Of a stretch of DNA of 64,000 nt, positions 1 through 10,590 are shown piece by piece. How positions within the stretch are numbered: the stretch's first letter is position 1; every line of letters begins with the position of its first letter. Source of the stretch: Anisus vortex (Eukaryota; Mollusca; Gastropoda; Planorbidae); assembly GCA_949126835.1 (NCBI GenBank), contig OX421498.1, forward strand, positions 31,770,081 through 31,834,080. Direction: 5' to 3'. The position numbers and the translations under genes were made by a program. The notes under the pieces were generated by a model that worked only from the letters and a program-made list of their open reading frames with translations, was not told the origin of the DNA and searched no databases.

Positions 1-210
1 TGCTGACATTTTGCTTTTAGATGTAAACAGACTGTAGGCTATTTGCGAAATGATTTAAAAAACAAGTTCGCGCCTTGAGTGTTAGTTTTATTTCTTCTGT
101 TCTTTATTCTGTGTTATCCTCGTTCTGTGTATTCTTTATATCTTAGTTACTGTTGATTTGTATATCTTTGTTGTGATCATTTTTTGTGTGTGCTGTTTTA
201 ACTATAATAA

Positions 211-432
211 GTAAGTAAAGGGACGGTTCACCGGTTTCAGTGGCCACGACATACTAAGGGATGTGAGGCCAGCACAATGCCCAGCAACCTTTACTTTACC
301 CCAACTAATATCCGGTACCACTTAGAGCTGGATAGACTCATGGACGCCCTCGAGTCCATGTAAAATATCCTTGGAAAATATCACCAGAATTCGAACCCAG
401 GTCCTTCGGTACGCTGTGCGACCGTGACCCAT
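211..432 (-). repeat. tRNA-derived SINE (family A), reverse copy
   Basis: Read on the minus strand this matches the same consensus as copies near 9.3, 16.9, 28.3 and 35.3 kb: a tRNA-like head with a B-box (GGTTCGAAT-type), a body with 'CTACCCAGCTCTGA'-like and 'GGCCACA' blocks, and a tail ending GGGTACTTTACTTT. This copy is diverged and has small internal changes. The family is inferred from mutual similarity within the window. Confidence 0.75.
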
Positions 433-480
433 AAGTTTGAACTATGTGTAAGTCTTCTGTGGGAAATTCATTATAAGTGC

Positions 481-640
481 TCTTACATTATTCTATGTAA
501 TCTTTATTCTATATAATCTTTATTCTGTTTAATCTTTATTCTATGTAATCTTTATTCTCTATAATCTTTATTCTGTTTAACCTTTTTTTCCGTGTGATCT
601 TAATTCTGTGTAATGCTTATTCTGTGTGATCTTTTTTACA
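481..640. repeat. Degenerate ~18-bp tandem repeat (TCTATGTAATCTTTAT-like)
   Basis: Successive diverged units of the pattern 'atctttattctatgta' run across the interval, alternating 'ctatgtaat', 'ctgtttaat' and 'ctgtgtgat'. No coding signal is seen. Confidence 0.7.
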
Positions 641-654
641 CGTTATGTACTAGT

Positions 655-864
655 CACTGGTCTATGGGTCGGCAACCTTTTGATAAATGTTATATAAAAG
701 TAGAACTTCTAATTCATTCAGCGTGCCAACATCCTACTCACAAGTCATGTTGTTCTTTTCTTGTAGAAGAGACTTGAATTGTCTTTTTAGGGGTCTTCCG
801 CGTACCATTGAAAATCGCTCTGCCTGCCAAGTCTGGTACGCGTTTCGTAGGTTGCCGACCCCTG
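655..864. mobile_element. hAT-type MITE, ~0.2 kb
   Basis: The right end is GGTTGCCGACCCCTG and the left end TATGGGTCGGCAACC, which are inverted copies of the CAGGGGTCGGCAACC terminus also present at 7175 and 9806. The right flank TTACTAGT resembles GTACTAGT at 647-654, leaving eight unexplained bases between the left flank copy and the terminus. There is no transposase inside; the 81-codon frame across it is accidental. Confidence 0.65.
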
Positions 865-2340
865 TTACTAGTCTACCAACCTCCAAAAAAACAACAACAT
901 GGAATCGAATATTTCAAGATGCACCGCTCTAAGCAATAGCGCTTCCGGTGACGGATCAGGACTTGATGCGACCTTTGCACCCGTGTTTCCGTTAATCCAA
1001 GTTTTCCAACCACTCTTCACACGCCTGCTGTCTTAACCCTTTCCTTACCGACCTACTTCTATCTATGCTGCCTTCAGTTCCGCTATATACGGCCCGGGAC
1101 TGTAAGGGTTAAGCTAGCATTAAAAAAAAAACTTTCTCGTTTTCAAATAGCAATAAGCAGCTCAAACCTTGACGTTCTAGACAGCCGGGGGTGCAGTTCT
1201 GTTAACAAATCTGTGATATGTAGACATTCATGCTATAGATCAACGGTAATGATAAATTCGGATAGATGAGGCTATGTGACTTTTACGTTTTTCGAAGGAT
1301 TACCGTGTCTTTCCGAGGAACCTGTTATATTTTTGTCTTTTTTTTTTCTCGTGTTTTTCGGCTAATGGAACTCTTTTTTGGTAGAATAGTTTTTCTTGAA
1401 GGTATCAGTTTTTCAAAAATTCCGTTAATTTTATACGATTTTACGGCGACCAAAATGTTACTCGATACTCTGAACATAATTTTTTTTTTCATAAGGCAAT
1501 ATGGAATAGTTGTTATGGGTTATGTCGATGTTCAATAACAATGCCCATAGATTGTTACGTCATAATGAATAGCCTCCACCACCCCACCAACCCCTTATTA
1601 CCGCACCAAAAGGCTGATATAGTTTACTGAAGAATTGTGATAAGAAATGCCATATGAGTGTCAAACTAAGTTATCGGGCACCTAGAGATCGTTTACACAC
1701 AAGTACCTAGTGAAAAGAATAATGGTTCCGAGAAATTTATGACCATTAATGTTGGTTGGCCCTGTGGATGGGGGTCGAGAAAAAAAACACAACAAAGCAA
1801 AGTTGTCACTGTATCAATAATTTTGTTTCTGATTTAGTTGTTTTTGTTGTTTCTGTTTTTAAATAACCCTTATAACTTACGAAACAGTCCGTTTAAGCAT
1901 GAGAGCATGTTGCTCTTTATACAACGGTATTATCATTTCATTTACCATTTACATAAGCATGTCAGTTGTTTGTTTTTTTTCCCCGCTAGTTTATACACAA
2001 AATGGGCGGGAAGGATGGGGCAATGAAATCGTGATACAGTGGAACAACAGTTTATGCGTGCAGTGATTGTTTCTCTTGTGGTGATTATCTCCCTTGCCCA
2101 AGCGTCATTAACCCTTTCGAGCTCATTGGAACTTTAAAATTTTAATCCACTCTACGGGTAGTTTTTTTTTTATATAGTTTTCTTTAACCAACAACTGGTT
2201 TTGAAAGGGTTAACATTTTGTAGCCTCGTGAAAAGCAACTGAAAAACAACAACAACAACGAATGTCACTGTTGAAAGTTGAAACTAAATACGTGCACCCC
2301 CTCCCCCTTTTTTCCACTTTTCTTCTGCGGTCTCTTTCCT
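865..2340. other. Intergenic DNA, no gene recognised
   Basis: AT-rich with homopolymer T runs and short accidental frames only. I see no splice-bounded coding segment, RNA gene or dated insertion here. Confidence 0.6.
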
Positions 2341-2349
2341 AATAAGTGC

Positions 2350-2470
2350 TTCAGGGGCTGTCCATAAATAATGTCACGCGATTTTTACTCATTTAGAACA
2401 ACCCCCTCCCTCTCCTCCATCGTCACAAGTTGTAACAGGTGTTGCACACACCTCCCCTCCAGATGGCTAG
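2350..2470 (+). mobile_element. Fragment of the GGGG-CTGTCCAT MITE family
   Basis: Begins AGGGGCTGTCCATAAATAAT followed by a TGTCACGCGATTTTT block and a C-rich segment with TCACAAGTTGTAACA. The architecture parallels the AGGGGACGTCCATTAATTAC elements at 53239 and 56018. Only one end is visible here. Confidence 0.5.
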
Positions 2471-2769
2471 ATGCTAAGAATCGAGTAAGTGATAGAAAAA
2501 CAATGTAGTGTTTCAAGACTTGGAAGCGAAATGTTCTTTGACCGGTGAATCTCTGTAGTGTAGATCATATCTGTAGTAGTCTTGTTTATCTGGGTGAAAT
2601 ATAATTAATCGGCTATTCCTTTGTTGACTTGATCTAATGACGTTAGGCTTGTGTGGGCAAGTTTTTTGTTTTTGTTTGTAGGCCCGTCGTGTTCTGCTAC
2701 ATTAATGACACTGGTGTCATGTCCGCTAAGAATCTATTCCATATTCCACGACTGTCTGAACAACAGAAG

Positions 2770-2832
2770 ACACACACACACACACATACCACCACACACA
2801 CATACCACCACACACACACACAACACACACAG
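2770..2832. repeat. (CA)n microsatellite
   Basis: Near-pure CACACA with ACCACCAC interruptions. It produces false Thr/His-rich frames on both strands. Confidence 0.95.
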
Positions 2833-3111
2833 TCACTTCAATTATCGTTTCGATTTGAATCAAACGTGGCATGTGGATCAGTAGTTTTTGTCGTTGTTGT
2901 ACAACTTTGTTATTAACAGTGTGCTGCAAATTGAAGGAAATGTTTTGGTGAGATACTTGTTCATTTCTTCTTACACAATCCACTATTGTGTTCGTTCGTT
3001 TACCTGAAATAGCAAAAAAAAATAATTATTAACTCTTTCAAGATCAATTGTATAGTTTCGGCCTAGTTAATAGGGAAAAAAACTATCGTTATTAAATCTT
3101 GAGAACAAAAA

Positions 3112-3113
<2 letters not shown>

Positions 3114-3149
<36 letters not shown>
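3114..3149. repeat. 36-nt poly(A) run
   Basis: An uninterrupted run of A. It could be a retroposon tail, but no body is recognised next to it. Confidence 0.95.
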
Positions 3150-3152
<3 letters not shown>

Positions 3153-3657
3153 GTTTTCAAAATATTAGTTTGAGCTATCCAAAGAAGAAGGCAAAAATAC
3201 GAGACTCGGTTGTAGCCACCGAGAAGGAACAGTGTATGACATACAACTATGGATGAGCCGCAACGTGTTAGTTAAGGTAATGGTGGCCTTGCTGTTAATT
3301 TGACACCTGGATTCCCCCCTCCCCCCACTCCGTATATGAATGTCGATACGTCATACACACGGTGATCTATCTATTGCATAACGCAACGGTCTATCTGTGC
3401 GGTCATTTTGTTGTTGCTGTCGGGACAGAATTATTTAGAAGCAGTTACCATACGTTGCACGACTTGCACGTCACTTTTGAGGGAATCTTCGTTATTACAA
3501 AGAAAATGTTTTAATATAAGCTTACCGCCACCGTCTGTATTTCACTTAATGGCAACAAATTAGCCTGTATTGAATGAGCGTGTGTAATTTGTTTTTAAAA
3601 TGAAGATATCGTGTTCATAGACCAATTTGCGTTCTTGTTTTTTTACTTCTCGTGTGT

Positions 3658-3727
3658 AGGGCCACACAATGCGCTGTATGCATTGGCCACATAAGCTGGT
3701 GAACCCTGCTCTTTACCTACATAACCA
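3658..3727 (+). repeat. Fragment of SINE family A (3' part)
   Basis: Carries the GGCCACACAAT ... GGCCACA ... GGTGAAC blocks of the family A body in plus orientation; head and tail are missing. Confidence 0.55.
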
Positions 3728-3749
3728 GGGTATTAGATAGTATTAACTT

Positions 3750-3877
3750 TGATGACTTTGTAGATGGCTTCATAAATGTTTGTAGATGGCTTCATAAATG
3801 TTTGTAGATGGCTCCATAAATATTTGTAGATGGCTCCATAAATGTTTGTAGATAGCTTCATAAATGTTTGTAGATAG
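3750..3877. repeat. 22-bp tandem array, left part
   Basis: Units of roughly AAATGTTTGTAGATAGCTTC plus AT. The same array resumes at 4705 after an L2/CR1 insert. Minus-strand Asn-Ile-Tyr-rich frames here are repeat artefacts. Confidence 0.9.
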
Positions 3878-4704
3878 AAGACTGAAGCTCTTATCGTCGG
3901 TACGAGACAGAGGGTCGTGTCCCTCACTGCGTCCGATCTTCAGCTGGCTGATGCAACTGTGCCTTTCTCCCTGACTATCAAAAGCCTTGGCGTCTATCTG
4001 GACTCCACGCTGTCCATGCAAACCCACATCTCCTTCCTCACCAAAATCTGCTTCTTCCATCTGCGTCGTATTGCCGCCATCCGTCGTTATCTCACCAAGG
4101 AAGCTTGTGTTAAGCTCATCATCTCTCTCCTATTTTCCCGCTTGGACTATTGTAATTCGCTTTTGGCTGGTCTCCCGGCCTCCTCCCTTCAAGGACTCCA
4201 ACGTATCCAGAACTGCGCAGCCCGACTAGTTCTCAAGAAGAAGAAGTCAAATGATATCAATCCTCTGCTCCGATCTCTGCACTGGCTACCCATCAACAAC
4301 CGGATCTCATATAAGCTGGCTTCCCTCTGTTATAGGTGCCTGAATAACTGCGCCCCGGATTATCTTCGCTCTTGTATGGAGCTCTACACCCAGTCCCGCC
4401 CACTTCGTTCGGCATCTGACGCGCTTACTCTGCGGATCCCTCGTGTGAGGCTAGTGTCCGCTGGCGAACGTTCATTTTCCTACGCAGGACCGTCCGCTTG
4501 GAATCACCTCCCACTACAGCTTCGCCAGAGCCCTAGCTATGACACCTTCAGGAGCCGGCTGAAGACTCACCTATTTCGTCAGCAGAATTAGCGTATTACT
4601 ATATATTTCGTTGTCTGTCTGTATTCTGTAACTGTCGTCTGCGCATAGAACTGTCACCAACGGGATATGCGCTATATAAGCACCGTTATTATTTATTTAT
4701 TTAT
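3878..4704 (+). mobile_element. 5'-truncated L2/CR1-clade non-LTR retrotransposon
   Basis: An open frame runs from 3878 to 4591 (stop included) and gives the C-terminal part of a non-LTR reverse transcriptase: 'SRLDYCNSLLAGLP', 'LQRIQNCAARLV', 'LHWLPINNRISYK', 'PSAWNHLPLQLRQS', ending 'LKTHLF'. Such motifs are typical of L2/CR1-like elements. The upstream polymerase core is missing through 5' truncation. A short 3' UTR with GCGCTATATAAGC ends in an (ATTT)n tail, as expected of an L2 3' end. The frame has no stops, so the copy is probably young. It sits inside a 22-bp tandem array, so any target duplication is masked by the repeat. A second, decayed copy lies at 7391-8365. Confidence 0.85.
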
Positions 4705-4872
4705 AGCTTCATAAATGTTTGTAGATAGCTTCATAAATGTTTGTAGATAGCTCCATAAATGTTTGTAGATAGCTCCATAAATGTTTGTAGATAGCTCCAT
4801 AAATGTTTGTAGATAGCTCATAAATGTTTGTAGATAGCTCCATAAATGTTTGTAGATAGCTCCATAAATGTT
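4705..4872. repeat. 22-bp tandem array, right part
   Basis: Seven to eight units of the same AAATGTTTGTAGATAGCTCC-type repeat seen at 3750-3877. One unit lacks a base. The two parts together make one array split by the retrotransposon. Confidence 0.9.
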
Positions 4873-5172
4873 CCACTTTCAACCCTGGACGCCATTCCAC
4901 GTTAGACAATAATATGCTGGAAGATAAGCAATATAATTATTAAGTTAGTTGCCCATGGCTAATGGGTATCATTATTGGTCCGAACCAAGTGCTGCATAGC
5001 TACTGTTCCCAAGCTGATGGTCCATGTCTATTATGGGGCTTTTGTAGTGGTCAAATAGCTAGTGTTGCATAGCAAGAGGCCTGTGCTACAGAACTGGTGG
5101 TCTACAGCTAAGTGATAGTTAGTGGTCCATTGCTAGTGCTGCATTCATTCTTATTTATCTTGTCCATTGCAG

Positions 5173-5209
5173 GTGCCATGATGTGTAGTGGCTAAGACTT
5201 AATGAAACG
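5173..5209 (+). promoter_or_regulatory. 5' UTR of SLC45 exon with two upstream AUGs
   Basis: A good acceptor (TGTCCATTGCAG) ends at 5172, so the coding exon probably begins at 5173 with an upstream non-coding exon elsewhere. A five-codon uORF occupies 5178-5195. A second AUG at 5202 opens a 35-codon frame that ends at 5306, overlapping the main start in another frame. The main AUG at 5210 has A at -3 and G at +4, a strong context. Confidence 0.55.
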
Positions 5210-6352
5210 ATGGAGTCCCTGTCTGCGGTGGTCCTGGACGGCGGTCATGGCTCCAGCGCCAGAGTGCCCACCAAGACGCTCACCATGCTCCAGATGCTCA
5301 TGCTGAACGCTGTCGTGTGCGGCGTGGAAATCGTGGCCTGCGCCGGGTTCACCTACATCCCTCCCATGCTGCTGAAGGCGGGCTACTCAGAGGAGAACGT
5401 GGGCTTTCTCCTGGGCATGGGCCCGCTGTGTGGATTCCTCCTCGTCCCGATCATAGGCAGGTCCAGCGACAGGTGTTACAGTCAGTTCGGCCGTCGGCGG
5501 CCCTTCATCGTCGGTCTGGCCATCATGATGGTCTTCTCCCTCTATCTGATCCCGTTCGGCGAGTACTTCGCGACCCTGGTGGTGGGCGTGTCTGCGGCCA
5601 GCAAGAAGATCGGCTTCATCAGCTTGACCGTCGGGGTCGTACTGCTGGACTTTACCACACAGGCCTCCCTGACGCCCTGTGAGGCTTTGCTGAACGACGC
5701 CTCCAAGGACTCGGAGCAGAATGAAAAAATCTTCACCGTCTACTCCCTGATGATCAGCTCGGGTGGCATACTCGGCTACGCCCTCACCGCCATAGACTGG
5801 ACCTCCACCCCACTAGGGGAGTACTTTGGTGGGCAGGAGGCTACCATTTTCTCAGTGCTCATAATCGTGTTCACCTCCATGTTGGCGACGACGCTGATGG
5901 TCGCCAAGGAAGTCCCGCTGAAGAAGGCCCCCACGGACATCTCGACCATCGTCTCATCAAACCATCACACGGCGGCGCCCACCAAACAGCTGCTGGCCCA
6001 CGAGAGCGGGTACGAGTCCAGCGGAAACTCCTCTGAGGACGGGGTGCTCTTCAGCGAGCAGGGCTTCTCCAGGACCTCCCGGTCTCGGTCATCCCTGGCG
6101 GAAAGTCTGGCGCTGCGGCTCAGGCCCGTAAGGAAGCTCTGCGCCCAGGTGTCCACCTACGCGATCACGAAGAGCAGGTTCATTAACAGTGTCGTCGTAT
6201 GCCTGCGGTGGATTGGCAGGCAGCTCCTGCCCCAGCAGCTCGTGCAGCTCTTCAAGGTCCCCATGGCGCTGAGGATGTTGGCCGTGGCGGATTATTGTGC
6301 TTGGACCGCCATAATGGGATTCAATATTTACTACACTGATTATGTGGGCCAG
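5210..6352 (+). CDS. SLC45A3-like: SLC45-family transporter (SLC45A3/prostein-like), coding exon 1
   Basis: Encodes residues 1-381 of a 584-aa protein (exons 5210-6352, 12270-12599, 13894-14175). SLC45 proteins are major-facilitator membrane carriers proposed to move sugars with protons. Visible features: TM1 about residues 26-50, TM2 64-83, the SLC45 signature GRRRPF at 94-99 after 'SSDRCYSQF', TM3 99-117, TM4 134-153 with 'LLDF' and 'TPCEALLNDA', TM5 176-197 ending 'AIDW', TM6 212-232, and a long Ser-rich cytoplasmic loop of about 120 residues (235-350) before TM7. The order and wording match SLC45A3 better than SLC45A1/2/4 from memory. The exon ends at CAG/GTGAGT in phase 0. GC content is much higher than the surroundings. 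The family call is firm; the subfamily call is less so. Confidence 0.93.
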
Positions 6353-6854
6353 GTGAGTTTTGTTCACATAGTAGCTTAACAAAAGGGGCAACTTCCAGAA
6401 AGCCCCATAACCAAGTTTACCTAGGTTAGCGGGTCTCCCCCTCCCCACCTTTCTCATTTCTCCCCATTGCATCCCTTCTTATAGCTTTATGTGTAACTCA
6501 CGTTACTCACCCATTCAAGATTGTATTTAGTTTGACCGCTCTTTTTTTTTTTTGTATGTATTTCTTCATTTGTCAATGTTAGTTATGCTTGCCCACCAAC
6601 TAGTCCGCCGTGTACCAACTCTTTTTTTTGTAAAGCTGTGCTGAAAGTTGGAATTCCCCATCAGAGGCCCTGGATATTAATACTGGGGTTGCACGTCCAT
6701 GTCCCACGTAGAGATAAATAGAATCGGGGTTTCCCGACTCACCCAGTGTACAATCGGGGGATACGTGAATGACAAGTTGGAAAACCCTATCCTGGGTCTT
6801 AAAATACAAGTAACAGTATAGTCTGGGTTAGTTTAATTCTTATAGACCATTCTT

Positions 6855-6955
6855 TTGGTCTGTGGGGCTCGCGAGTTCATCAAATTCCATGGCCACTGCA
6901 TATTTGGAGATTCGTGAGGCAAGCACAATGCCATATTCACGTTAACCCAAGCTCT
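6855..6955 (-). repeat. SINE family A fragment, reverse
   Basis: On the minus strand, blocks corresponding to 'GTGCT..CCTCACGAATC' and 'GTGGCCATGGAATT' align with the family A 3' half. It is strongly diverged. Confidence 0.45.
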
Positions 6956-7174
6956 ACCGTTTTTTTAGGATGTCTGGTACATCGGAGCTAGAATTGATTA
7001 CATCCTCCCAGAGACCTTTGTGTGACAATCCTGATGTGTTCACCTTCATATTAACAATCGAGCAATCTATCCGAAATACCACCGCACACCATAATCTGGT
7101 TTAGCATTTTAGTTATTGTATTAGTGCGTGTATTCATGTATGTCATTGCTAATTAAAAGCAGATACCACTAGGT

Positions 7175-9152
7175 CAGGGGTCGGCAACCTGCGGCTCACG
7201 AGCCGCATGCGGCTCTTTCGATGTCAAGATGCGGCTCTCCAGTTCCATGAGCAAATATTAATAATTATATTATTTTATTTTCAAAACTCATATAAAAAAA
7301 TTTATACTGCAAATATATATATATATTGAAAACAGTATAAAATCATTCAGCAGAGAACAGTGATAATAGGTGGAGTAATAATAATAGCCAAATAATAATA
7401 CTTGTATAGCGCATATCCCGTTGTGAATAGTTCTATGCGCTCTCAACAGTTACTGACAGAGTACAGACAACGAATAAAAGACGAAAATGTATACATGTAC
7501 AGGTGAATACTGCTACTGGAATAGGTGCGTCTTCAGCCCATTCCTGAAGGTGTTGAAGCTAGGGCTCTGGCGAAGCTGTAGAGGGAGGTGATTCCAGGCG
7601 GACGGGCCCCCATAGGAGATTGCACGTTGGCCAGCGGACACTAGCTTCGCACGAGGGATCTGAAGAGTTAGTGCACCAGAAGCCGAGCGGTAGCCAGTGC
7701 AGAGATCGGAGCATAGGAGTGATATGAGTCGACTTCTTCTTAAGGACCAGTCGGGCAGCACAGTTCTGGACACGTTGGTGGCCCTGAAGGGAGGAGGCTG
7801 AGAGGCCAGCCAAGATCGAATTGCACTAATTTAAGCGGGAAAAGATGAGAGAGATGACAAGCTTAACACAAGCTTCCTTGGTGAGATAACGACGTATGGC
7901 GGCAATACGACGCAGGTAGAAGAAGCAGATTTTGGTGAGGAAGAAGATGTGGGGCTGTATGTACAGCGTGGAGTCGAGATAGATGCCAAGGCTTTTTTAA
8001 ATCGGGGAGAAAGGCAAAGTTGCATCAGCCAGCTGAAGATCGGACGCAGTGAGGGACACGACCCTCTGTCTCGCACCGACGATAATAGCTTTATCTTCTC
8101 ACTGTTCAACTTCAACTTGTTTTCCGTCATCCAATTCTTTATGTCCAGGAACAGTTGGAGATGGAAGCAAGGAGCCCGTCGACGGTCGAAGTATTCAGGC
8201 TCATCACTGATATAGAGCTGGGTGTCATCGGGGAAAGAATGATATTTCAGGTTGTGGCGTTCGATGACAAAGGAGAGGGGTTGGGTGTAAAGTATGAAAA
8301 GAACTGGGCCGAGGACAGACCCTTGTGGCACACCATGGCAGACATGAACAGGCTGGGAGGATAGAGTAGACGTACAGATGAAGCTGACAGCAGCTAGTCA
8401 CTACTTAGACTACTTTATATATCACCCAGCCAGCAACCCAGCGGGCGGTAGTGTTCAGTCTTCTTCGGAGCAAAGTTGTGAGTTGGAGGTCCACAAAAGC
8501 ATGCACGTCACGCCGCACAACTAAACATTTCTAAAAGAAATGCCGCGAGTTGAGGCACTCATATTTGACGCATGGAATAGTCTTCCAGAATGCTACAGTG
8601 AGTAGAAGTTGACATTAGGAGTGCTGACGATGTTTGGGTCAACATAATTGTGCCAGCAAGCGTTCTCTTGCATGAATACAATAAAAAGTAAAGTAAGACG
8701 CCAACTAACAAATAAAAATCTAGAGGCTAGAAACTGAAAACAACAAGTTATGAGCCAGATTTAGCCAAACTTTCAAAAGGCATTCAAGGCCAATACTCCC
8801 ATTGATGTAACTATTGGAACTATCTATTATTCAATAATTATAGTTATAGACCTACTATTTGATTACTAATTTTATTATTCTAGCAGAGCTAGCTGAAATA
8901 CTTTAATATATTTATTATTTTGTGCGAAACATTTGTATGTTTTATATGAATAAATAGACCCCTATTATTTAAAATTTAAAGCTATTCATTTTAAATAAAA
9001 AATCATTATTGTAGGCCCTTTAGGTAGGCTAATCCGACTCCTAATCAAATACGATAATATTGAAAAAAAAATGTTAGTGGCTCTTTAAAAGCTGGGAAAT
9101 TGTGTAAATTGTAACTTTTGGCTCTTCTGCCTCAAAAGGTTGCCGACCCCTG
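7175..9152. mobile_element. hAT element, ~2.0 kb, with nested L2 copy
   Basis: The termini are inverted copies of CAGGGGTCGGCAACCT. Both flanks carry the exact 8-bp duplication CACTAGGT (7167-7174 and 9153-9160), the hallmark of hAT insertion. The subterminal 'GCGGCTC' and 'GGCTCTT' blocks are also inverted. About 1 kb of the interior is a reverse L2 fragment. The rest (8366-9152) has no intact transposase, so the element is non-autonomous or gutted. Confidence 0.9.
7391..8365 (-). mobile_element. Decayed L2/CR1 non-LTR retrotransposon, reverse
   Basis: Minus-strand frames spell reverse-transcriptase pieces in order: '[15 protein letters not shown]', then 'FPDDTQLY', where FADDTQLY-type is expected at the catalytic site, then 'SASSLQGHQRVQNCAARLV', 'RSLHWLP' and 'PSAWNHLPLQLRQS'. 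The pieces lie in different frames, so frameshifts have broken the gene, and the Ala-to-Pro change damages the active-site motif. The 3' end (GCGCATATCCCG on plus, near 7409) matches the tail of the copy at 3878-4704. Confidence 0.85.
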
Positions 9153-9269
9153 CACTAGGTTAAAATAGTTCTATGTCCAGAATGTCTCATATATCATCAA
9201 TTTGTAAAAAATGATTTTAAATCACAAGCAGTCTTAAAAGTAATCCGTCGGACAAAATTGATCCATATG

Positions 9270-9530
9270 GGCAGTGAAGCAGCGGTTGCCGAGTGGCAGC
9301 GAGTTCGGCTGGAGTACCAAAGTTCCTGGGTTCGAAACCTGGTGAAGGCTAGGATTTGTTTCCGGGTCTGGATGGTGTCCCTGAGTCTACCCAGCTCTGA
9401 TTGTTACCTGCCATTACTTAAGGAAAATTAAAGGCGGCTGGACATTGTGCTGGCCTCACAATCATCCAGTATGCGGTTGGCCACAGAACAATTCACTTCT
9501 GCGCCCATGGGCCTCATCGCTGGCGAAGTG
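9270..9530 (+). repeat. SINE family A copy
   Basis: A tRNA-like head (GGTTGCCGAGTGGCAGCGAG, then B-box GGGTTCGAAACC) is followed by the CTACCCAGCTCTGATTG and GGCGGCTGGACATTGTGCTG blocks. The 3' tail is replaced by unrelated GC-rich sequence up to about 9760. Confidence 0.75.
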
Positions 9531-9805
9531 TGGAAACCACCAGTATGCTTGCATCAAGAGCACATCGGTGAGCTAAAGCATAAGGGGGGAGGGGCAGCCT
9601 ATGCTTTGCGTCCGAGGTCCGGAGGGGCGGAAGCAATGTGCGCAGCGTTCCCGCCTCAACTCCGCCCTGGAGCCTGGATGCTATATCTATAGTATGGGAT
9701 TTGCGCTACCGGGCGACATTGCAGATATACGGGTAAGCCACCACGATAATAATTTCGCAGTTGGAGACAGATAGTGCTTTTGGCTGCGGAAACCGTACCC
9801 TAAAT

Positions 9806-10590
9806 CAGGGGTCGGCAACCTATGGAACGCGTGCCAGACTTGGCCCCCAGAACGATTTTCAGTGGCACGCGAGAAGATTTTTTAATGCAACAACGTACAT
9901 CTGTATAATTAATGGGTGCTGCTTGGCGAACTACATGGGAATCACACTTCATGTCGACGTCAGGAATGTTCGTATGCAAAGCTCTCATTATTGGACTTGT
10001 GATCTGTGTTTGTATATATTAATTTTATAGTTTCTCGTGTCTCTTCTAGAAGAAAGTAATACAAAGTCTAGATAAAGTCTTGGATAGATTCGTTTCTTGA
10101 CTGGAATGAATTAAGGTGTATGAAAAAAACAAAAAATATTTTCTATATTGAATGAGGAGAACTGACTGTTGCAGCCGATGTTTCTGAATGACATGGTGAC
10201 ACGTTTTAGTGAGTTGAACTTGCATTTACATGCACGCGATTGAAAGGCACTTGAAGAGTTGGACCACTCGAATGGATTTGAATTTAAACTGGACATATCT
10301 TGCCGTGAAATTCATTTAAAAACATTTAACTATTTCCCTAATTTAAGGCAAATTAAGATTAATAAGCGTTTTCAGAAGTACATTGAAGCACTCAATGCGG
10401 AGATTTCTAAACAAAAGCAAGACTATCAAATTCATGGACTCGTGTTTCCATACCACATCAAGCCTTGCTGCCTTGGCCTTACTACAAATTACTTAGATCT
10501 TTTTATAGTGGAGGAATATTGGCATTTCTTTCATTTTAAACATCCGAAAAATGGGAATCGAAATGTGACGATTAGCGGGAAAATGTGAAA
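9806..10590 (+). mobile_element. hAT relic with transposase fragment
   Basis: The left terminus is CAGGGGTCGGCAACCTATGG followed by 'AACGCGTGCCAGAC', the same terminal family as 7175. A frame at 10259-10588 begins with a helical segment containing 'FNYFPNLRQ' and 'KYIEALNAEI', reminiscent of the GTF2IRD2-like hAT transposase C-terminal half. No right terminus is found, so the right limit is the end of that frame only. Intact function is unlikely. Confidence 0.55.

Noticed and set aside
2651..2983. Thr/His-rich and Cys/Val-rich small proteins
   Set aside because: They are translations of a CA microsatellite in three frames.
6089..6472. 127-aa minus-strand protein opposite SLC45 exon 1
   Set aside because: Shadow of a GC-rich coding exon; no splice logic or recognisable motif.
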